A stretch of 64,000 nt of DNA from Klebsormidium nitens (lineage: Eukaryota; Streptophyta; Klebsormidiophyceae; Klebsormidiales; Klebsormidiaceae). This document shows, piece by piece, positions 1-12,600 of the stretch (the first letter of the stretch is position 1; every line of letters starts with the position of its first letter). A program made the translations under genes and the position numbers. The notes beneath the pieces are model-generated. The model was not told the DNA's origin. It ran no database searches and was given only the letters and a program-made list of their open reading frames with translations. Location: the NCBI GenBank assembly GCA_000708835.1, contig DF236984.1:142904-206903 (forward strand), in the 5' to 3' direction.

Positions 1-577
1 TGTTTCATTGGCCAGTTCAATTCCGTACATTTGACGTGGCCCCGCTGGATGAACAGCCCCGTATCTTGCGGGCCCCGGGCAAATCGTAGTGCGCTTTTTG
101 ACAACCGGCCGGACAATGTAGTTAGTATCAACAGTTAGTGCCAAAGTTGCTGAACATGACAACTTTCAGAAGAACTGGAATGCAGCCTTCACCAGGGCCC
201 TCAGGTTTGCAATGAATATGGTTCAGGCAAAGTGTTGATCATCAGGCTGCTTTCCTTGGATCTGCTGACACTCTGCTCATCCAAAGCGAAGAAGAATGGA
301 GGCCGCCGGGCTGCATCCGCAGGCATGTGCGCACATTCGCCGCATTTTGCGGTTCTGGATGTCCACGCGCAATGGGGATCTGCATCGACGGCTGCATCGT
401 AATACAAGTTGATCGAACGGCTGTCAATTGAAAAGACTCCGATCGAGGGGGATCCCTGGTGTACTCGAACAATATCGCGGCCGCTGCGACTTTCCACCGG
501 AGCGCGCGCGCCTTGTTTGATGTCCAGCAAGCCTGTGCACTTCAAAGAATCCCCAATTGCATTGTCAGCAACACGCA
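1..577. other. Upstream flank of the PsbP-domain gene
   Basis: I see no convincing coding exon here. Open frames on both strands are short, mutually overlapping and show no recognisable domain. This stretch probably holds the promoter and 5' UTR of the gene whose ATG is at 578. No clear TATA box was picked out. Confidence 0.4.
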
Positions 578-3500
578 ATGGCGACCAGCATGGCGCTTGA
601 CCTCGCGCAATCTGCTTCAAACCACGCCTGTTGGGTCCCTGGGGAATTCAGGGGACCCCAGTCCCTGCTGCAGAGGCCTTATCTAGCCCCTTGCTGGCGC
701 TCATTGGAGCGGCATTGCGTTTTACAATGGACGCCGATCGCCGCCGCAAATGCTAGAGATTTTGCACATGGTTTTAAGCGAAGACAAGCTCTGATTTTTG
801 AGGTCAGCAGAGAAGGTGGTGTAAGAGCTGAGACTAGGGTTAGGGCGGCCAATTTTGACAGTTCCTTGCAGGGGCGTGAAAGAGAGCCCACTTCTGGTGC
901 TGATGAAGCAGTCACTTGCAGTAGGGTTGATGAAAACCTTGAAGGAGATTTACATGGGACGCCTGCAGGTTCGTCCAGCCAGGACTCGGTGACATATTCA
1001 CGAAGAAAACTGGGGTTGCTGGCAATTCCGCTGGTGTTAATAGCCGCCGAAGCGAGGGCAGAAGAAGCAGATGGTCAGAGCGCACCACCACTCGCCTCTA
1101 GCCAAGAGAGCAGCTCGATTGCAGACAGCAAGGCTAGCGAATCTCCACAAACAAAAGATGAGTTGCTGGACGGGGATAATATTAAGGTGTCTGGAGGAAC
1201 CTCCAAAACGGGAAGGCTGGAAGTGGGGCCTGACTTTCGACGATACCGGGCGGAGGACTTCTCGATCTACGTGCCGAGGAGCTACGAGAACGTGACGGAA
1301 GTTGACGTGAGTTGCATTGTCTGGTGAAAGTCCTTTCCACTGGCAGGAGGGAGAACTGCTGCATGTCAGAAGAGTCTGCCATGAGGGGATCATGCTGACA
1401 GCCATAACTGCAGACAATCTGCCCCGCCAGTCAGGACTGTTTGAAGTGATGAGACAGGAGACTAGGATCATTTGAAAATAAACGTGGCTCATTGTGCGCG
1501 GTGGTTCAAATTTGAGAAAGGAAAGCTTCAAAGGAACCTATAGTACTATTGGAAGCCAATTTGAAAATGATAGCAAGTGCTTTGTCAGGCCCCCCTGTCA
1601 TTGCTTAACAAGGTCCAGTTTGCATACGCCAATATTGGTCAGTGAGTTGGGCCTTAGGTGAGAACATCCATTTGACCTCTCCAGAAAGTTTTCAGCAAAC
1701 TATTTTCTCCTTACTCCGTACTGCTTGAGCAATGGTTTGTTCTGTCAAGGGGGCTGCAAATAAATTCTCAGTGCAGAAACACGCTGTCTCTGAATCGGGG
1801 CTCTCTACTGACCTTATTGAACCAAGTGCAATAATGTTCATACAAGGAATCTGCCTTGGCTCTATTGCTTATTACTGGAATCCTTTTCAAGCTTTCGGCC
1901 CCGGGAGGCACCAAGGCTTGACTCAAAGTATGACGTATTACGTATTCCCGTTGCTTCAGTGGGTTGGCGTCACCTGAAACAAGCACAATGCCTCCGTTTG
2001 TTGTCTTCGCCTGCTGCCTCAATTTTACCAAGTCGGTCCCTTCAGAACCTTGATAAAATGTTTCTAAGACCGATGGATGCACTAAGACATGCGCTGGTGA
2101 GCATGTCATTAACATATAGGTGCTAACAACCGCTCGGTGAAACTTTTCTGAACGTCGGCTCCAAGTCAACTTGGTTGCCACTTCATCCGCTTCCCGCTCG
2201 TAGCTTGGATAATTGGTCTTCTTTTGGCTTTTGTAGGCCCTGCATTCTGGCGTCTGAAAGAGCCAAGTATTCCTTACTTTGTCAAGTTTCCCGGGGTCTT
2301 TCTGCTGACGAATAGCGAGAAGTTGGCGTGTGGCCCCCTTTACAGCACTCCTTAATGAACAGTCACCTACGGTAGTGCCTGGCAGAAAGGTTGTGGCTTT
2401 CAAAACATATGCTGAGCTCTTCCGCCCCGTTTCCCACTTCTTCCCGGTCGACTAATGCAGGGCTGGAAAACCGTAAAACCATCAACCCACTTGAGGTCTG
2501 CATTGAGTCTGGCAGTCTGGCAGTGGCAGTGTTCTTGAAAACAAACAGGTGCTGAAGGAAGCGAAACCTTTGCAAAAGGCTGCACTGAAAGTTGGGGTTC
2601 TATGCTCTAAACGTTGGGCTTCGCTCACATTTTTCACATTTTCCCCCCAGGACAACCCCCGGTCGACCCTCACTATGGAACAGAAGGCTGCCAACCGCCC
2701 GTACGCCGCCCGGTTTGCCTCTGCCGACCAGGCCGAGGTCATCACGGTCGTCATACGAGACGCCTCGACGTTGCGGCTGTCGTTTCTGCAGACCAAAGAT
2801 ATCAGCGACTTAGGGTCGCTAGATAAAGCGGCACAACTATTGCTCCCGCGTGAGTCACGGAACTTTCTGACCTGCATATCTCTGGTGGTTTTAACAACTG
2901 TTTCACTTGTTATGATTATGGCGTTCATCGTCCTGACATTCGGACCCTGTTTGAATCTTTCTTTCATGCAATAGGGCGCTGGCAGTCGAACAGACGAGAG
3001 AAGCGTTACAATACCTGCATAGTTCGCAACCACGAAGCACTGGCAATCTTAACTCAGGAACTTGAAGTAAAGCTGGAATCTTCTGCAAAGGGCCCGACGG
3101 AAGCAGATACCGACAAATGGAGAACGCGCCTCGAGGACGAATGTTGGTTTGAAAGGCACGACACCGCTTTGTTTGGACAAAGGGACGCCTTTTGACAAAT
3201 GAAGTAACTTAGAGGATCACCTGCGGAAAAACGCGCGTGCAACTGTTTTGTACTTCAATGCAATTGTCCAACTTGCCTCCAACAGAAGTCAACAAAGCGC
3301 TACTACTGAAGAATTGCAGGAAAGTTGAAGAGAGCGTCATTGCAACGTCTTTAGAAGGTAATATGCAGCAGCGTCTTGGGCTAGGTAGAGAAGCGCTGAT
3401 ACCGCTTTTTTGGGTGACAAAAGACCATACTGGCTTGCTTCTCTGGCGCCCTATGACGTCAGGCGTGAAAGAGGGCGTATCACCAGGACGTCGACGTCAG

Positions 3501-4993
3501 CACCGGTCTGCGTTTAGCAGTGTCTCGCAATTGGAGGCACAAACCTGGACACTTGGCTTTCGGCAACGAAAGAGCAGAGCGACTTTTTGAGCCGTCGCCA
3601 TGTGCCGTCCTTCAGATGCGACTGATTATACGGCCTCTTAGTGAGGTTCCAGAATGCCCTCAAAGCCTCTGTTAACCTGTTCCAACTAATTCCCTCCCAA
3701 GTTTCTCCCAACTTTCCTTTAAAGGTACCAGCACACCGTCAAAGTCTCTATTAACCTGTTTCAAGTAACCCCGCCCGAGTTCCCTTTTACAGTATCGTCA
3801 AAGTCTCTATTAACCTGTTCTGACTAACCCCTTCCATTTTCCCTTTTGCAGCTGGCGCCAAGATCCTCAAGTCTCGGGTTGTAACCCAGGAGGTTGACCG
3901 GGGCCAGGAGCTCGAGAAGGTGGTCAAGTCCCTGCCGGTGGACATTGACACCAAACTCAAAAGGTAAGGCGAGTGCCGTGCAACGTGAGGCACTGGTGTC
4001 ATGCTTTTGCTAGTTTGGGAACGCTTCGCGGCAACCCTTCCGTAACATAGGTTTACATCGTTGGGATAATGACCGGTGCTGACAAATAAGGGCGACCCGA
4101 AAGCTTAGAGATAGCAGTGATGGCCGCCCTGGAAAGGTAAGCCGCGCCGCCTTGGCGAGTTGCTGTCCTTTACGCAAACTGTCGCCCTAAGACGAGGGAC
4201 GCATCCTTTGGCGCAGTTCTTGGATGATGCGTCCCCTCACATCTACTAAATTATTCTAGCCATTTCCATCCTGTCGATCAGAATACTAAACATTTGAGCG
4301 TCCGCGCTTTCACCTCTTTCTTTTTCCCGTACCCTACGGAGTCCGTAAACCTTTTGGTCCTTATTCTGTTCCTTATCCGAGTATTTTACAAGCCCTGTAA
4401 CAATAGAAGCACGAGTAACGTGCAGATCAGTTGCACCCGCCCTTGTTTCTAAATTCTTAACACCCTTATCACGTCCTTAATCCTAACTTGAGTCCATTCT
4501 GAAAGGCTTTTCAACCTGTGTTGCAGAAACTATTACCAGTACGAGTTTTACGCCCGGGGTCAACAAGTGGCGCTGGCTGCCGCCGCACAGAATGGCAAGG
4601 TGAGGTTCCAGGCTTCTGCATTCTCAGTGTCACAGATGCTTAGCGTTCCGGTTTCAGGGTTTAGGATTCGAAGATTTCGGGTGCGCTTGTTCTGGCGCTC
4701 ATGTGGCAAAGGTGCTCGCCTTCATGGCGGGTTCGAGCAATCAACAGCCGATCAGAGAAATCTTCGACGTTCGTTCAACTAAAATTTCACAAAGACTGGC
4801 GCTCGTTTTCGGTTCATCGACTCACTCGGGAGGCCATTTGCAACAAGTTGAAGGGATATTGGCTTGTTCTTGACATCAGAATCTGTTGCCCACCTTGCAG
4901 ATTTACGTCGTGGGCGCGACTGTTCCAACAAAGAGGTGGAAGGACCTTGCGAAGCAGATGAGGACGATAGCGAACTCGTTTGAGCTTCGATAG
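578..4993 (+). CDS. PsbP domain-containing thylakoid lumen protein (PPD5-like)
   Basis: Five exons read by eye: 578-1306, 2651-2849, 3852-3963, 4527-4599 and 4901-4993, with GT-AG borders and matching phases, giving about 401 residues. The ATG at 578 is chosen as the first ATG of the open frame, and another in-frame ATG lies at 590. The N-terminal ~140 residues are Ser/Arg/Ala-rich, as in a plastid transit peptide. They are followed by a twin-arginine signal (SRRKLGLLAIPLVLIA, residues ~141-156) ending in ARA at ~161, so a lumenal, Tat-imported protein is expected. The PsbP fold starts near residue 222 (FRRYRAEDFSIYVPRSYENV). It continues through TKDISDLGSLDKAAQLL, the YYQYEFYARGQQVALAAA strand and IYVVGATVPTKRWKDL before the SFELR end. 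The DISDLGSL stretch is most like the PPD5 branch as I remember it. PsbP-domain proteins assist photosystem assembly or lumenal processes; the exact role of this one is not readable from sequence. Exon 1 is preserved as a long open frame, while the C-terminal domain is cut into small exons. Confidence 0.85.
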
Positions 4994-6778
4994 CGGTGAC
5001 TCCTTACTGAAGCCCGTCCTGAATCATGTCAAGTGCATTTGCAAAGGTTTTGCTAATTTGATTTGCGTGCGGTCTCATGACTTTCCACTATTTGGTTTCC
5101 GGTCCAACATATCGCTCTGGTAGTACCATCCTTCTGTATCCAAGCCCCTTGATGATTCAAATCTGATAATGCACAGCGGCATGTAACAGGTTACTTACAT
5201 AGTTAATGCATTCGCCGGACCACCATGTAATGTTTGCTCTGACTTCTCTCGCCAGGCTGGTTCAATCAATCAGAATTAAACGACAGACCTGCTGTAGCTA
5301 ATGGCTGACGCGGTCCTCAAACACCGCCGAGCTGACCGTCTGCCCCATCGGGGCTCTCCCGGGCGGCCCTCTGACTTGCTTGATCCTAAGATGTATCGCG
5401 GGACATGTTACTGAGTCAGAATGATTGAATCGTCGGATTGATCTGACCCATAGACTGTTCGTGCGAGGACATTGCTCAACATGCATGCCAGCCGCCTGAT
5501 TCGTGCGCGTGACCTACGTATATTAGCTCGTGAGAAAGCCCCGCTGCTTCTTCGAGACAGTGACGCGCCGAGTCATGCATAGTGATGGATATAAGTTCCT
5601 TCACGTGCTGCGCTGCAGTGACGGGAATGTGCGCACGCAGAACATATGTAATACAACACGTTAATTGGAACGTATCTGCACAAGGAGAAAACGTCGGGCT
5701 CAGGCTGCCAGCTTGTGATCGAATGATGTTAATTAGACGGTGGATGAATGATTGTATTCAATAATTCTTTGGCCGCGTCGGACAGCCGAGCCAGGCTCCG
5801 GCAAACTGGCCGCCACGCAACTTTGATATGGAGATGTTCCGGGCGCGCACAAACGTACATCCAATACTTATAGATGATGTTAGACGGTGGAATAATTGAA
5901 CCTAGCTGTCTGACGGCCGGCCGAGTCGTGATCTAACTGATGTTGCAACCATGTTCGATGAAGCTAGCAATTGCACACGAGGCGGCCGCCATGATCGAGT
6001 CACTCCTAGAAAAAGTTATATTCTACTGCGCTGAGTCCGCGAGAAGATAGCCGAGTGACTCAGCTTACTAGAGTTCAGTGCATCCAATCATCATGTGCCA
6101 TACTATACAACGGTCAAATATCATTTCAAAACATGTTGACCGTCGTCAGCGCTTCATAATTAATGAACTTCAGGCGGCCTGCATGAGCGCATGCATATAT
6201 GAAGGTATACGGCGTGGACGGATGAGTGATCGACTGTACGACCAACTTATAACGGCCGCCCAAACTTTGGAGCTAGCCTGCGGCCGCCATCTCGGCAGTT
6301 GCTTGACCGCTATACGCGCGGTGGCCGGATGATTAAGAAACGCGACAATTCAGGGACATAAACCGTGATCGACAGCGGGCCCTGGCCATGCCTGATCGAT
6401 TACTGAGGTAAGTTTGACTGCTTTGCTCATCCATATTGAATACTCTTTGAACGAGTTATGAACTGGTGATGCAAACGAGACTGTCCTTCGGTACTCCTTA
6501 CTCCTAATTCCTAACTGTGACATGCATGAACTAAGCTACGAGTCATACTTTCAAACTTTAGCTAAGCTATGCATCGTCAGTAAAAAAAACTTTTCATTTT
6601 ACATCCACAAACATCTACATCTACAGCCACCGGCCTAGGCACTGCCAATCACCCCAACAACGCCCGGACAGTTGCTAGAGTTTCAGTGCCAGTTGCTTCT
6701 CTTGTCACGCTAAGCTACCGTAGTAATTGCAAATGATCGCCAACTTAGTTGTTAGTGTTACCTATGCATCTGAAGGAA
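4994..6778. other. Intergenic region, no gene seen
   Basis: About 1.8 kb between the PsbP-domain gene and the convergent F-box gene. No ORF with a domain was found. It contains several NotI/EagI-like GGCGGCCGC stretches (near 5980-5990 and 6280-6290). A motif resembling GATGTTA...AGACGGTGGA appears twice, near 5725 and 5875, about 150 bp apart, and may be an old tandem duplication. Otherwise it is unremarkable. Confidence 0.4.
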
Positions 6779-8002
6779 CTAAGCTTGTAGGATGTTGGCG
6801 TTGGGAAAAGAGGTCCCAAGCTGCTTGAACCTGACAAGATTACCAATCTCCAACTTGCTTGTTACCCTAAACCATTGCAAGCGACTGTGAGACACACTGC
6901 TAGCCTCCGTAAGGTTCAGCAGTTGTAAAAGCCCACTTGAGACTTTCAAAGATGTCAACCTGGGCGGGAGGTGCCCCACGAACACCTCGAATGGCAACGT
7001 GTCCGACTCGGGCGTAAGCTTTACTTCCCCATCAACAAAGTCAAGCGTCTGGAGCTCTGCACATTGCCTCAAGAGCGGCACCACCTTCACTTGCCAATCC
7101 CCGAGAGTCTCGACTCCCTTGAAGCACAGATGCTCCAGGCTCAAGGGTTGTGCCCACCGCACCGGGTTTTGAAGCGAGAGGCTTCTCGCATCAATGACGA
7201 CGTTGGCGAGTGCCGGAGTTGCAAGAGCCAAGCGCTCCGATTGATTCTCCAAAGAGACAAGGGACTCAGACTTGATCCGCGCCGCGACTCCAACCTTGCT
7301 GTTAAGTACAAGCTTCTTGAGGGTTCCCGAGCGGATGGAGACAATCTCGGGCTCGTTGCTAGGAGGCCACCGGTTTGCATTCCCTCCTAGTAAGACCTTG
7401 AGCACCTCGATCTTTGAGCATCTCATGAGCAAATGCTCGAGAGCCTCCGGTTGTATGCTGACGCTGTTGAACTGGAGGCTTTTGAGCTGAGAGGGCGGCC
7501 TATTGTGCATGCTGTTGACGGCCGGCACCGCACCCCCCTCGCTAGAGACACTGAGGTGCTCGAGCACCGGGCTTATTAGCACATAGGCTATGAGCATCGT
7601 GATGTCAAGCTCTGGCTCTCCCATCTTGCCAATAAAGTGGAAGTTGACCCGCTCCGGCAAACCCTCGATCAACTGGGTGGTGAAAAGAACGTGGGAGGGA
7701 ACCGCCTTCACCTCGCTCGTTGTCATAACCAGGCTTAACTCTTGAAGGTTAACTTCGGGGTGCTCTAAGAACCTGGCCAGCCCAATGGATTGCTCCATAT
7801 CTCCAAGCTGCCAATTCAGCTTCTTGACCGCCCTTGTTAGCTCCAGAAAACGCTTGCATACACTTTGAGCCCGCACAAAGTCTCTTGCGCTGGTGGTCAC
7901 GGCTTGGTCGCCAGTGTTCCGATGCGGGGAGTTGACCTCTGTTAGGACCTTGATGACCAACTCATCAGGCAAGAGCTGGAAGTAGTCTATGTCTGTGTCC
8001 AT
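6779..8002 (-). CDS. F-box/LRR protein, probable SCF substrate receptor
   Basis: A single open frame of 407 residues from the ATG at 8002. The frame stays open upstream to 8200, but that extension looks unrelated. A good splice acceptor (CCCTTTGCAG) ends two bases before the ATG, so a 5'-UTR intron is likely and decides this start. An F-box lies at residues ~8-58. It begins FQLLPDELVIKVLTEV and ends RAQSVCKRFLELTRAV, with an insertion of about 12 residues between its halves. Behind it come irregular leucine-rich repeats (LQELSLVMTTSEV, LEHLSVSSEGG, LKSLQFNSVSI, IEVLKVLLGGN, LQTLDFVDGEV, LTSLKVSSGLL) to the end. F-box proteins bind SKP1 in SCF ubiquitin ligases, and the LRR part would select the substrate. 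The substrate cannot be told from the sequence. Confidence 0.8.
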   Translation of the reverse strand: MDTDIDYFQLLPDELVIKVLTEVNSPHRNTGDQAVTTSARDFVRAQSVCKRFLELTRAVKKLNWQLGDMEQSIGLARFLEHPEVNLQELSLVMTTSEVKAVPSHVLFTTQLIEGLPERVNFHFIGKMGEPELDITMLIAYVLISPVLEHLSVSSEGGAVPAVNSMHNRPPSQLKSLQFNSVSIQPEALEHLLMRCSKIEVLKVLLGGNANRWPPSNEPEIVSIRSGTLKKLVLNSKVGVAARIKSESLVSLENQSERLALATPALANVVIDARSLSLQNPVRWAQPLSLEHLCFKGVETLGDWQVKVVPLLRQCAELQTLDFVDGEVKLTPESDTLPFEVFVGHLPPRLTSLKVSSGLLQLLNLTEASSVSHSRLQWFRVTSKLEIGNLVRFKQLGTSFPNANILQA

Positions 8003-9613
8003 ATCTGCAAAGGGATTGATACATTCAGCTGATTCCGTATTTATTGAAGCTCTCTGAACAAAAATCCGATGAGAGCGCGTTATATTGATGTCTAGCGCCA
8101 TGTGATTCTGCGCCAACAATCCTCGCAAGCGCAATCCGCTAACTTGTAGCAAACCCCAGAAAGTGCTGGTGAAGAAAGACACCTCACACAAACTTGACAA
8201 AGCCTGCTGACTGACATCTGATTTATCTGAACTTCATCAATACAGGAACAGTGACACTTAGGATAGCCTGGGAGTTCAACACCAAGGAGAAGAAAAAGTT
8301 TTTGAGGAGCCTAGGAGAATTCTCATGAGACAGTCAGACCATTCTCTATTCATTTCTAAGGGCAACTGTATTACAAGCTACTCAACATTTACTACAAGTG
8401 TTTGGGGACCTGCGCCCGACAGACTCAGGTCAGGTCTGTCATAGTCCAAGGCAAGCAGGATGCTCCAGACAGAGAGCAATGCAACGCCATTCACTACTGT
8501 CTACGCTCTATCAATGTTATGTACCATACCCATTGGAAGGTACAACTGACATTGCTTGAAGATATAACCGATTTACAGCATCCTGAGCGAGTTTCTTGAA
8601 AAAGGAAGGCAACAAGCACTGCGGAATTTGAGGAACTCTCACCTGATAATCGGACAATACAGACAATTTTTCTTAAAGAAGGGAGAAACGTTGTCCTGCT
8701 GAAAGCTCTTGCACAGCTCAGGGCTTCAGCTCCCTTTCCCCTTGATGCAGCATGCAGTGCGCCAATGACCTTGCCTTCCAAAAGCCGACCGCCCCCCCAG
8801 CTAGGCCTCTTAATCTGAATCATGCATGAGAAGCAACGAGTCAGGACTCAGGAGCATGATGCAATCGACAAAATGTTTGCCCCGGCTCGCTAGCGAGTGC
8901 GCTGACTCCTTTGTTGATCGTTCCGCTCGCGCAATTTCATATTAGCGAAGGACTAGGCATACCAGTGTAGTCAGGGTAGTCAGGATGCGCGTGAGATAAG
9001 AGGTAGGTTGTATTGCGCATTCAGAAACAGTTGAGTGCCACGTGGGCCATGTGATCAAAGTCACTGAAGTTGATTGGCCGACGGCCTGACTGCTATTGTA
9101 GGTATCCAGCTCGCAAGTTTCTGCCAGGTACCGGCCAACCAGGCCTTAACAAAAACACATGGAAAGGAATGCTTAGTATCCAACGAACGAATCATATAAT
9201 ATCCAATAAATAATTCACATTGTAGCTGAGGGGCAGGCTGCGTGACTGATTTGGCTTCGATCACAAGTTGCAGTAAGTCCGACAGCCCCAAGTAGATTGG
9301 AGCAAAAGGTGGCTCATGACATAAAGAAGGCTCGACTACGGTCGACTTGACAAAAAATCAGGAAGGCGTTGACAAGGCTAGTTTGGCGATGCACTTGGAA
9401 GCCGCGAACGCTGTCACATTGAGGGACAGAAGGGAGCCCCTCGAGGGGAAGGACACTGTATACGCCTTGACGCAGACATCTTAAAATTGTCGACGTGATC
9501 TATGCATGCCCTTCGCGCTGGTTGTGAACGAGTTGATAAACTGGCACACCCTGATGGGCCGTCTGTCCTTCAAGTTGACTTGGAATAGGGCACAATATGA
9601 CTGGGATCACAAT
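8003..9613. other. F-box gene 5' flank and XRRA1-like gene 3' flank
   Basis: Holds the presumed 5' UTR, 5'-UTR intron and promoter of the F-box gene (8003 to about 8400). It also holds the 3' UTR of the XRRA1-like gene, just below 9614. No further coding exon, RNA gene or mobile element was recognised in the ~1.2 kb between. Confidence 0.4.
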
Positions 9614-12600
9614 TTAGACTTTATGCCCCGCTTTCTTGAGCTTCTTTTCCACTTGCGTCAGCCTGGCTTTCATCGTCGCCAAAATGTCCTCAATGTTCGC
9701 GGCCATCTCTTCTTTCTGCGATAACACAAGAGGGAAAGAGGTCAGCGCCCACCAGATAGCCTGAAATTGTTAACTGCTGCACAGGCATCTCAGGCTTCCA
9801 AACTTGAGAGCAAGCCTGTAAGAAGACAAGTTCAGCTTACATTGCTAACGAACGAGGGCGAGGCTCATGCTCCAACGTCTTATGATACGGGCGTTCCGTT
9901 GTCTTTGCATAGGTCTTTTTGGAAGTCATCACACAGGTGATGTCGAGTCGCATCATAAGGGCAGAAAGATGGATGCACTGTATATCAATCAGGCACAATA
10001 GTTTGTTCAGCAGGGTGTGATATGACTACGGCAAATTTTACTCTAGTAAAACGAACGCCTGATGTCTGCGCGTTCACCTCGAAGACTTTTTCCTGGGCCT
10101 CAATGCTTCTCATCAGTTTTAGATGCCTCTTGCGAAAGCAGCGAGCGAATTGAATGTCATCCTACGCCCGCTCCTGGTCTCAATGTCGCAGATCGATTGT
10201 CAGCCTGAGCTCGAAGAGCGCAGCTGAAACATTGGACTTCATATAGTAATAATCGGCGTGGGTTGGATATGTTTGCACCGGCGAGTCGACACTAGTGTCT
10301 AGTTGTGACGCTTCGCCCCCACGAGACCACGTATTGTCTTGATGGCGGCGACCATCACGTGCATGTAGAGTGCTAGTCCGTCGCCCAAAGCCGCGTGATG
10401 CCCAATGCACAAGCACTCCCTCACCTTGGCGTCCTGGATCGTCTGCTCAATCTCCGTCCGGGTCAGCTCCCGGGTGGGGCTGAGCGGAACTTTCCGGCGG
10501 GTGGTCTCGTCCAGTCTAATCTTCGAGATCGTATTCAGCTGCTGGTGGTGCTCCGGAAGGGGGTTCGTCTGCAATGAAAACAATCCAATTCGTTCCACGT
10601 GTCAATAAGGAAAACACGTACTCACAGGCGGAGAGGTTCACTAGTGTCTTGTGAATCTTATGGCCGTGATCTGAGAGGCCTTGGAACTTGGCATACTTGG
10701 CAAAAGAGAACGCTCAAAGTGGTTTTTATAAACAAACCTTATTGACCATTGATTACCCGTGGCCTGCTTTACAAAATCCGTGTGCATACAATACAGGCAC
10801 CGCGCGTTCCTGGAAACGATATGGAAGTGCCTCCTGACCTGAACAAATCATAAGGAAGAATGTTTCAACAAAGACGAGGCCTTTGTACGACACGGCCTTT
10901 GGATAAGAGAAAGCCGAAAATTCGCAGACCATTATGAACGGGAAGCGACGTCCTAATGTCCGGACTACAACGATCAAATTTGCGGGATTATCGAACTTTG
11001 GCCAGTGCATTTCGTCCTTCCGTATTCCCAGGTAGGGAGCGCTTCCTCATGGCAGAAGACCTTGATTGGGCTATTGGAGAAGAGGGCTTGGCCGCTAATC
11101 TTACGTCTGCGTTACACTTACCTTTACAAGGGGATGCTTCAGGGCGAATTTCAGCGCGAGCACGGCCGCTGACGTGTCATCAATGTGCGGCAAGCCCCCG
11201 GCTGGCGTCGGCGCATTCGCCAACTGGTACAGCTCCCTTTCAGTCACCATCGGTTCGTCATACTCGTCCACCAGCCCCTCTACAGCTTCCGAAGTCCCCG
11301 CTACAGAGCCCTCTTTTCCGTCACCTTGTAAGCTTCCTTCCGGCGACCTGGACAAGCTCTCGCTCGCCAGACTGGTCGCCTCAAACGGCGCTTCGAAGCG
11401 TTTTTGCACCCGCTCCAGCGCGGCAATGATCTGCGTCTCCGGATACGCCGCCGCGAGATCCGCTAGCTGTTCCTTGCCGAGCTCCTCGACGGTCGCGCCG
11501 ATCTGCGCGCCGAAGAGCGCGGGTTTGGGGCGCGGTTTGGGCTTGGTTAAGAGCCACCGCTGGCCGCGCGCGGCCGCCTCCGCGACCGCAGCTAAGATCG
11601 GGACTGCACTTTCAAGGGGCTCTCCGTTTCCGTCGGAGCCGGCTCGAACAGCTAAGGGAGTGTCCCAAAGGGCGATCTGCAAAGAGGGCGATTGGAATCA
11701 AGAAGTCGACGGGTGGATATGTACCAGACGCTCTGGTTGTGATCATTCGCGTTTCGTGCTTATCATTCTCCGTACTGGAACCATTCTCGTGTGGGGTGCG
11801 GATGGTAAAAGATTCTTTCGCCTTCATCGTTTCAAAGGTCGGGTAAAAAGAGAGTTTGCAAAAGCTTCCGCGGTGAGGCGCTGCGGCCAGATTGAGGTTT
11901 ATAAATGACGAGATGGATTCTAGCCTCCCAGAGCACATGTGCTCGACTCGTTGAGAGCTGAGATTACTCACTCGTCGAAGGCTTTTTGAAAGGTGCACAA
12001 GCCCTGCGGCGGCTTCCGCTTCTTCGATGCGGGTTGCCGCCAGGTCTAGTTCCGTCAGGCTGGAGAAGAGCGTATCGTGCGCAATGCTCTCCCAAGGAAT
12101 CCGCCGGATTGGGTTCCGCGCGAGCGAGAGGGAGCGGAGGCAGGGCAACTGTGAGAGTTTCAGGAAGTGTCAGACAAGAGTACTTGAAACGAGTCATTGA
12201 CGTCTTGGCGGAAGTCAACGAGGCATTGATTGTGGAGTGAATGCTGATTACTGCTTCAAGAGGGACAGCAGCCGTGTTGGTGTGTCGGAGCAACGCAACG
12301 AGGTCTTGTGACGAGAAACGTCGAAGTCCTCGGTCCTTGGCCACCAGATTGCTAAACTTTTCTCAGGAACAAAACATCTTCTCTCTAGTCAACTTAAGAT
12401 TCCTTCAGGGCAACAGCTCCAGGGCAAGAGCTCCATGTTACGGCTTGAAACGCGCTGCATTGTCCGCTTGCTCTTCGGAAGCGAATTTCGGCGCAAGAAA
12501 TGCTTAACGATTTTTGCCGCGACGTCGACTCTGCGTCCGTACCTTGCTCAGCGTAGTTAGTGAGCTCGAAGGCAGCCCGTTCGCCGACAGCGACAGCTTC

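Noticed and set aside
201-620. 139-codon open frame on the minus strand upstream of the PsbP-domain gene
   Set aside because: Overlaps other short frames on both strands, has no recognisable domain and lies where the promoter and 5' UTR are expected.
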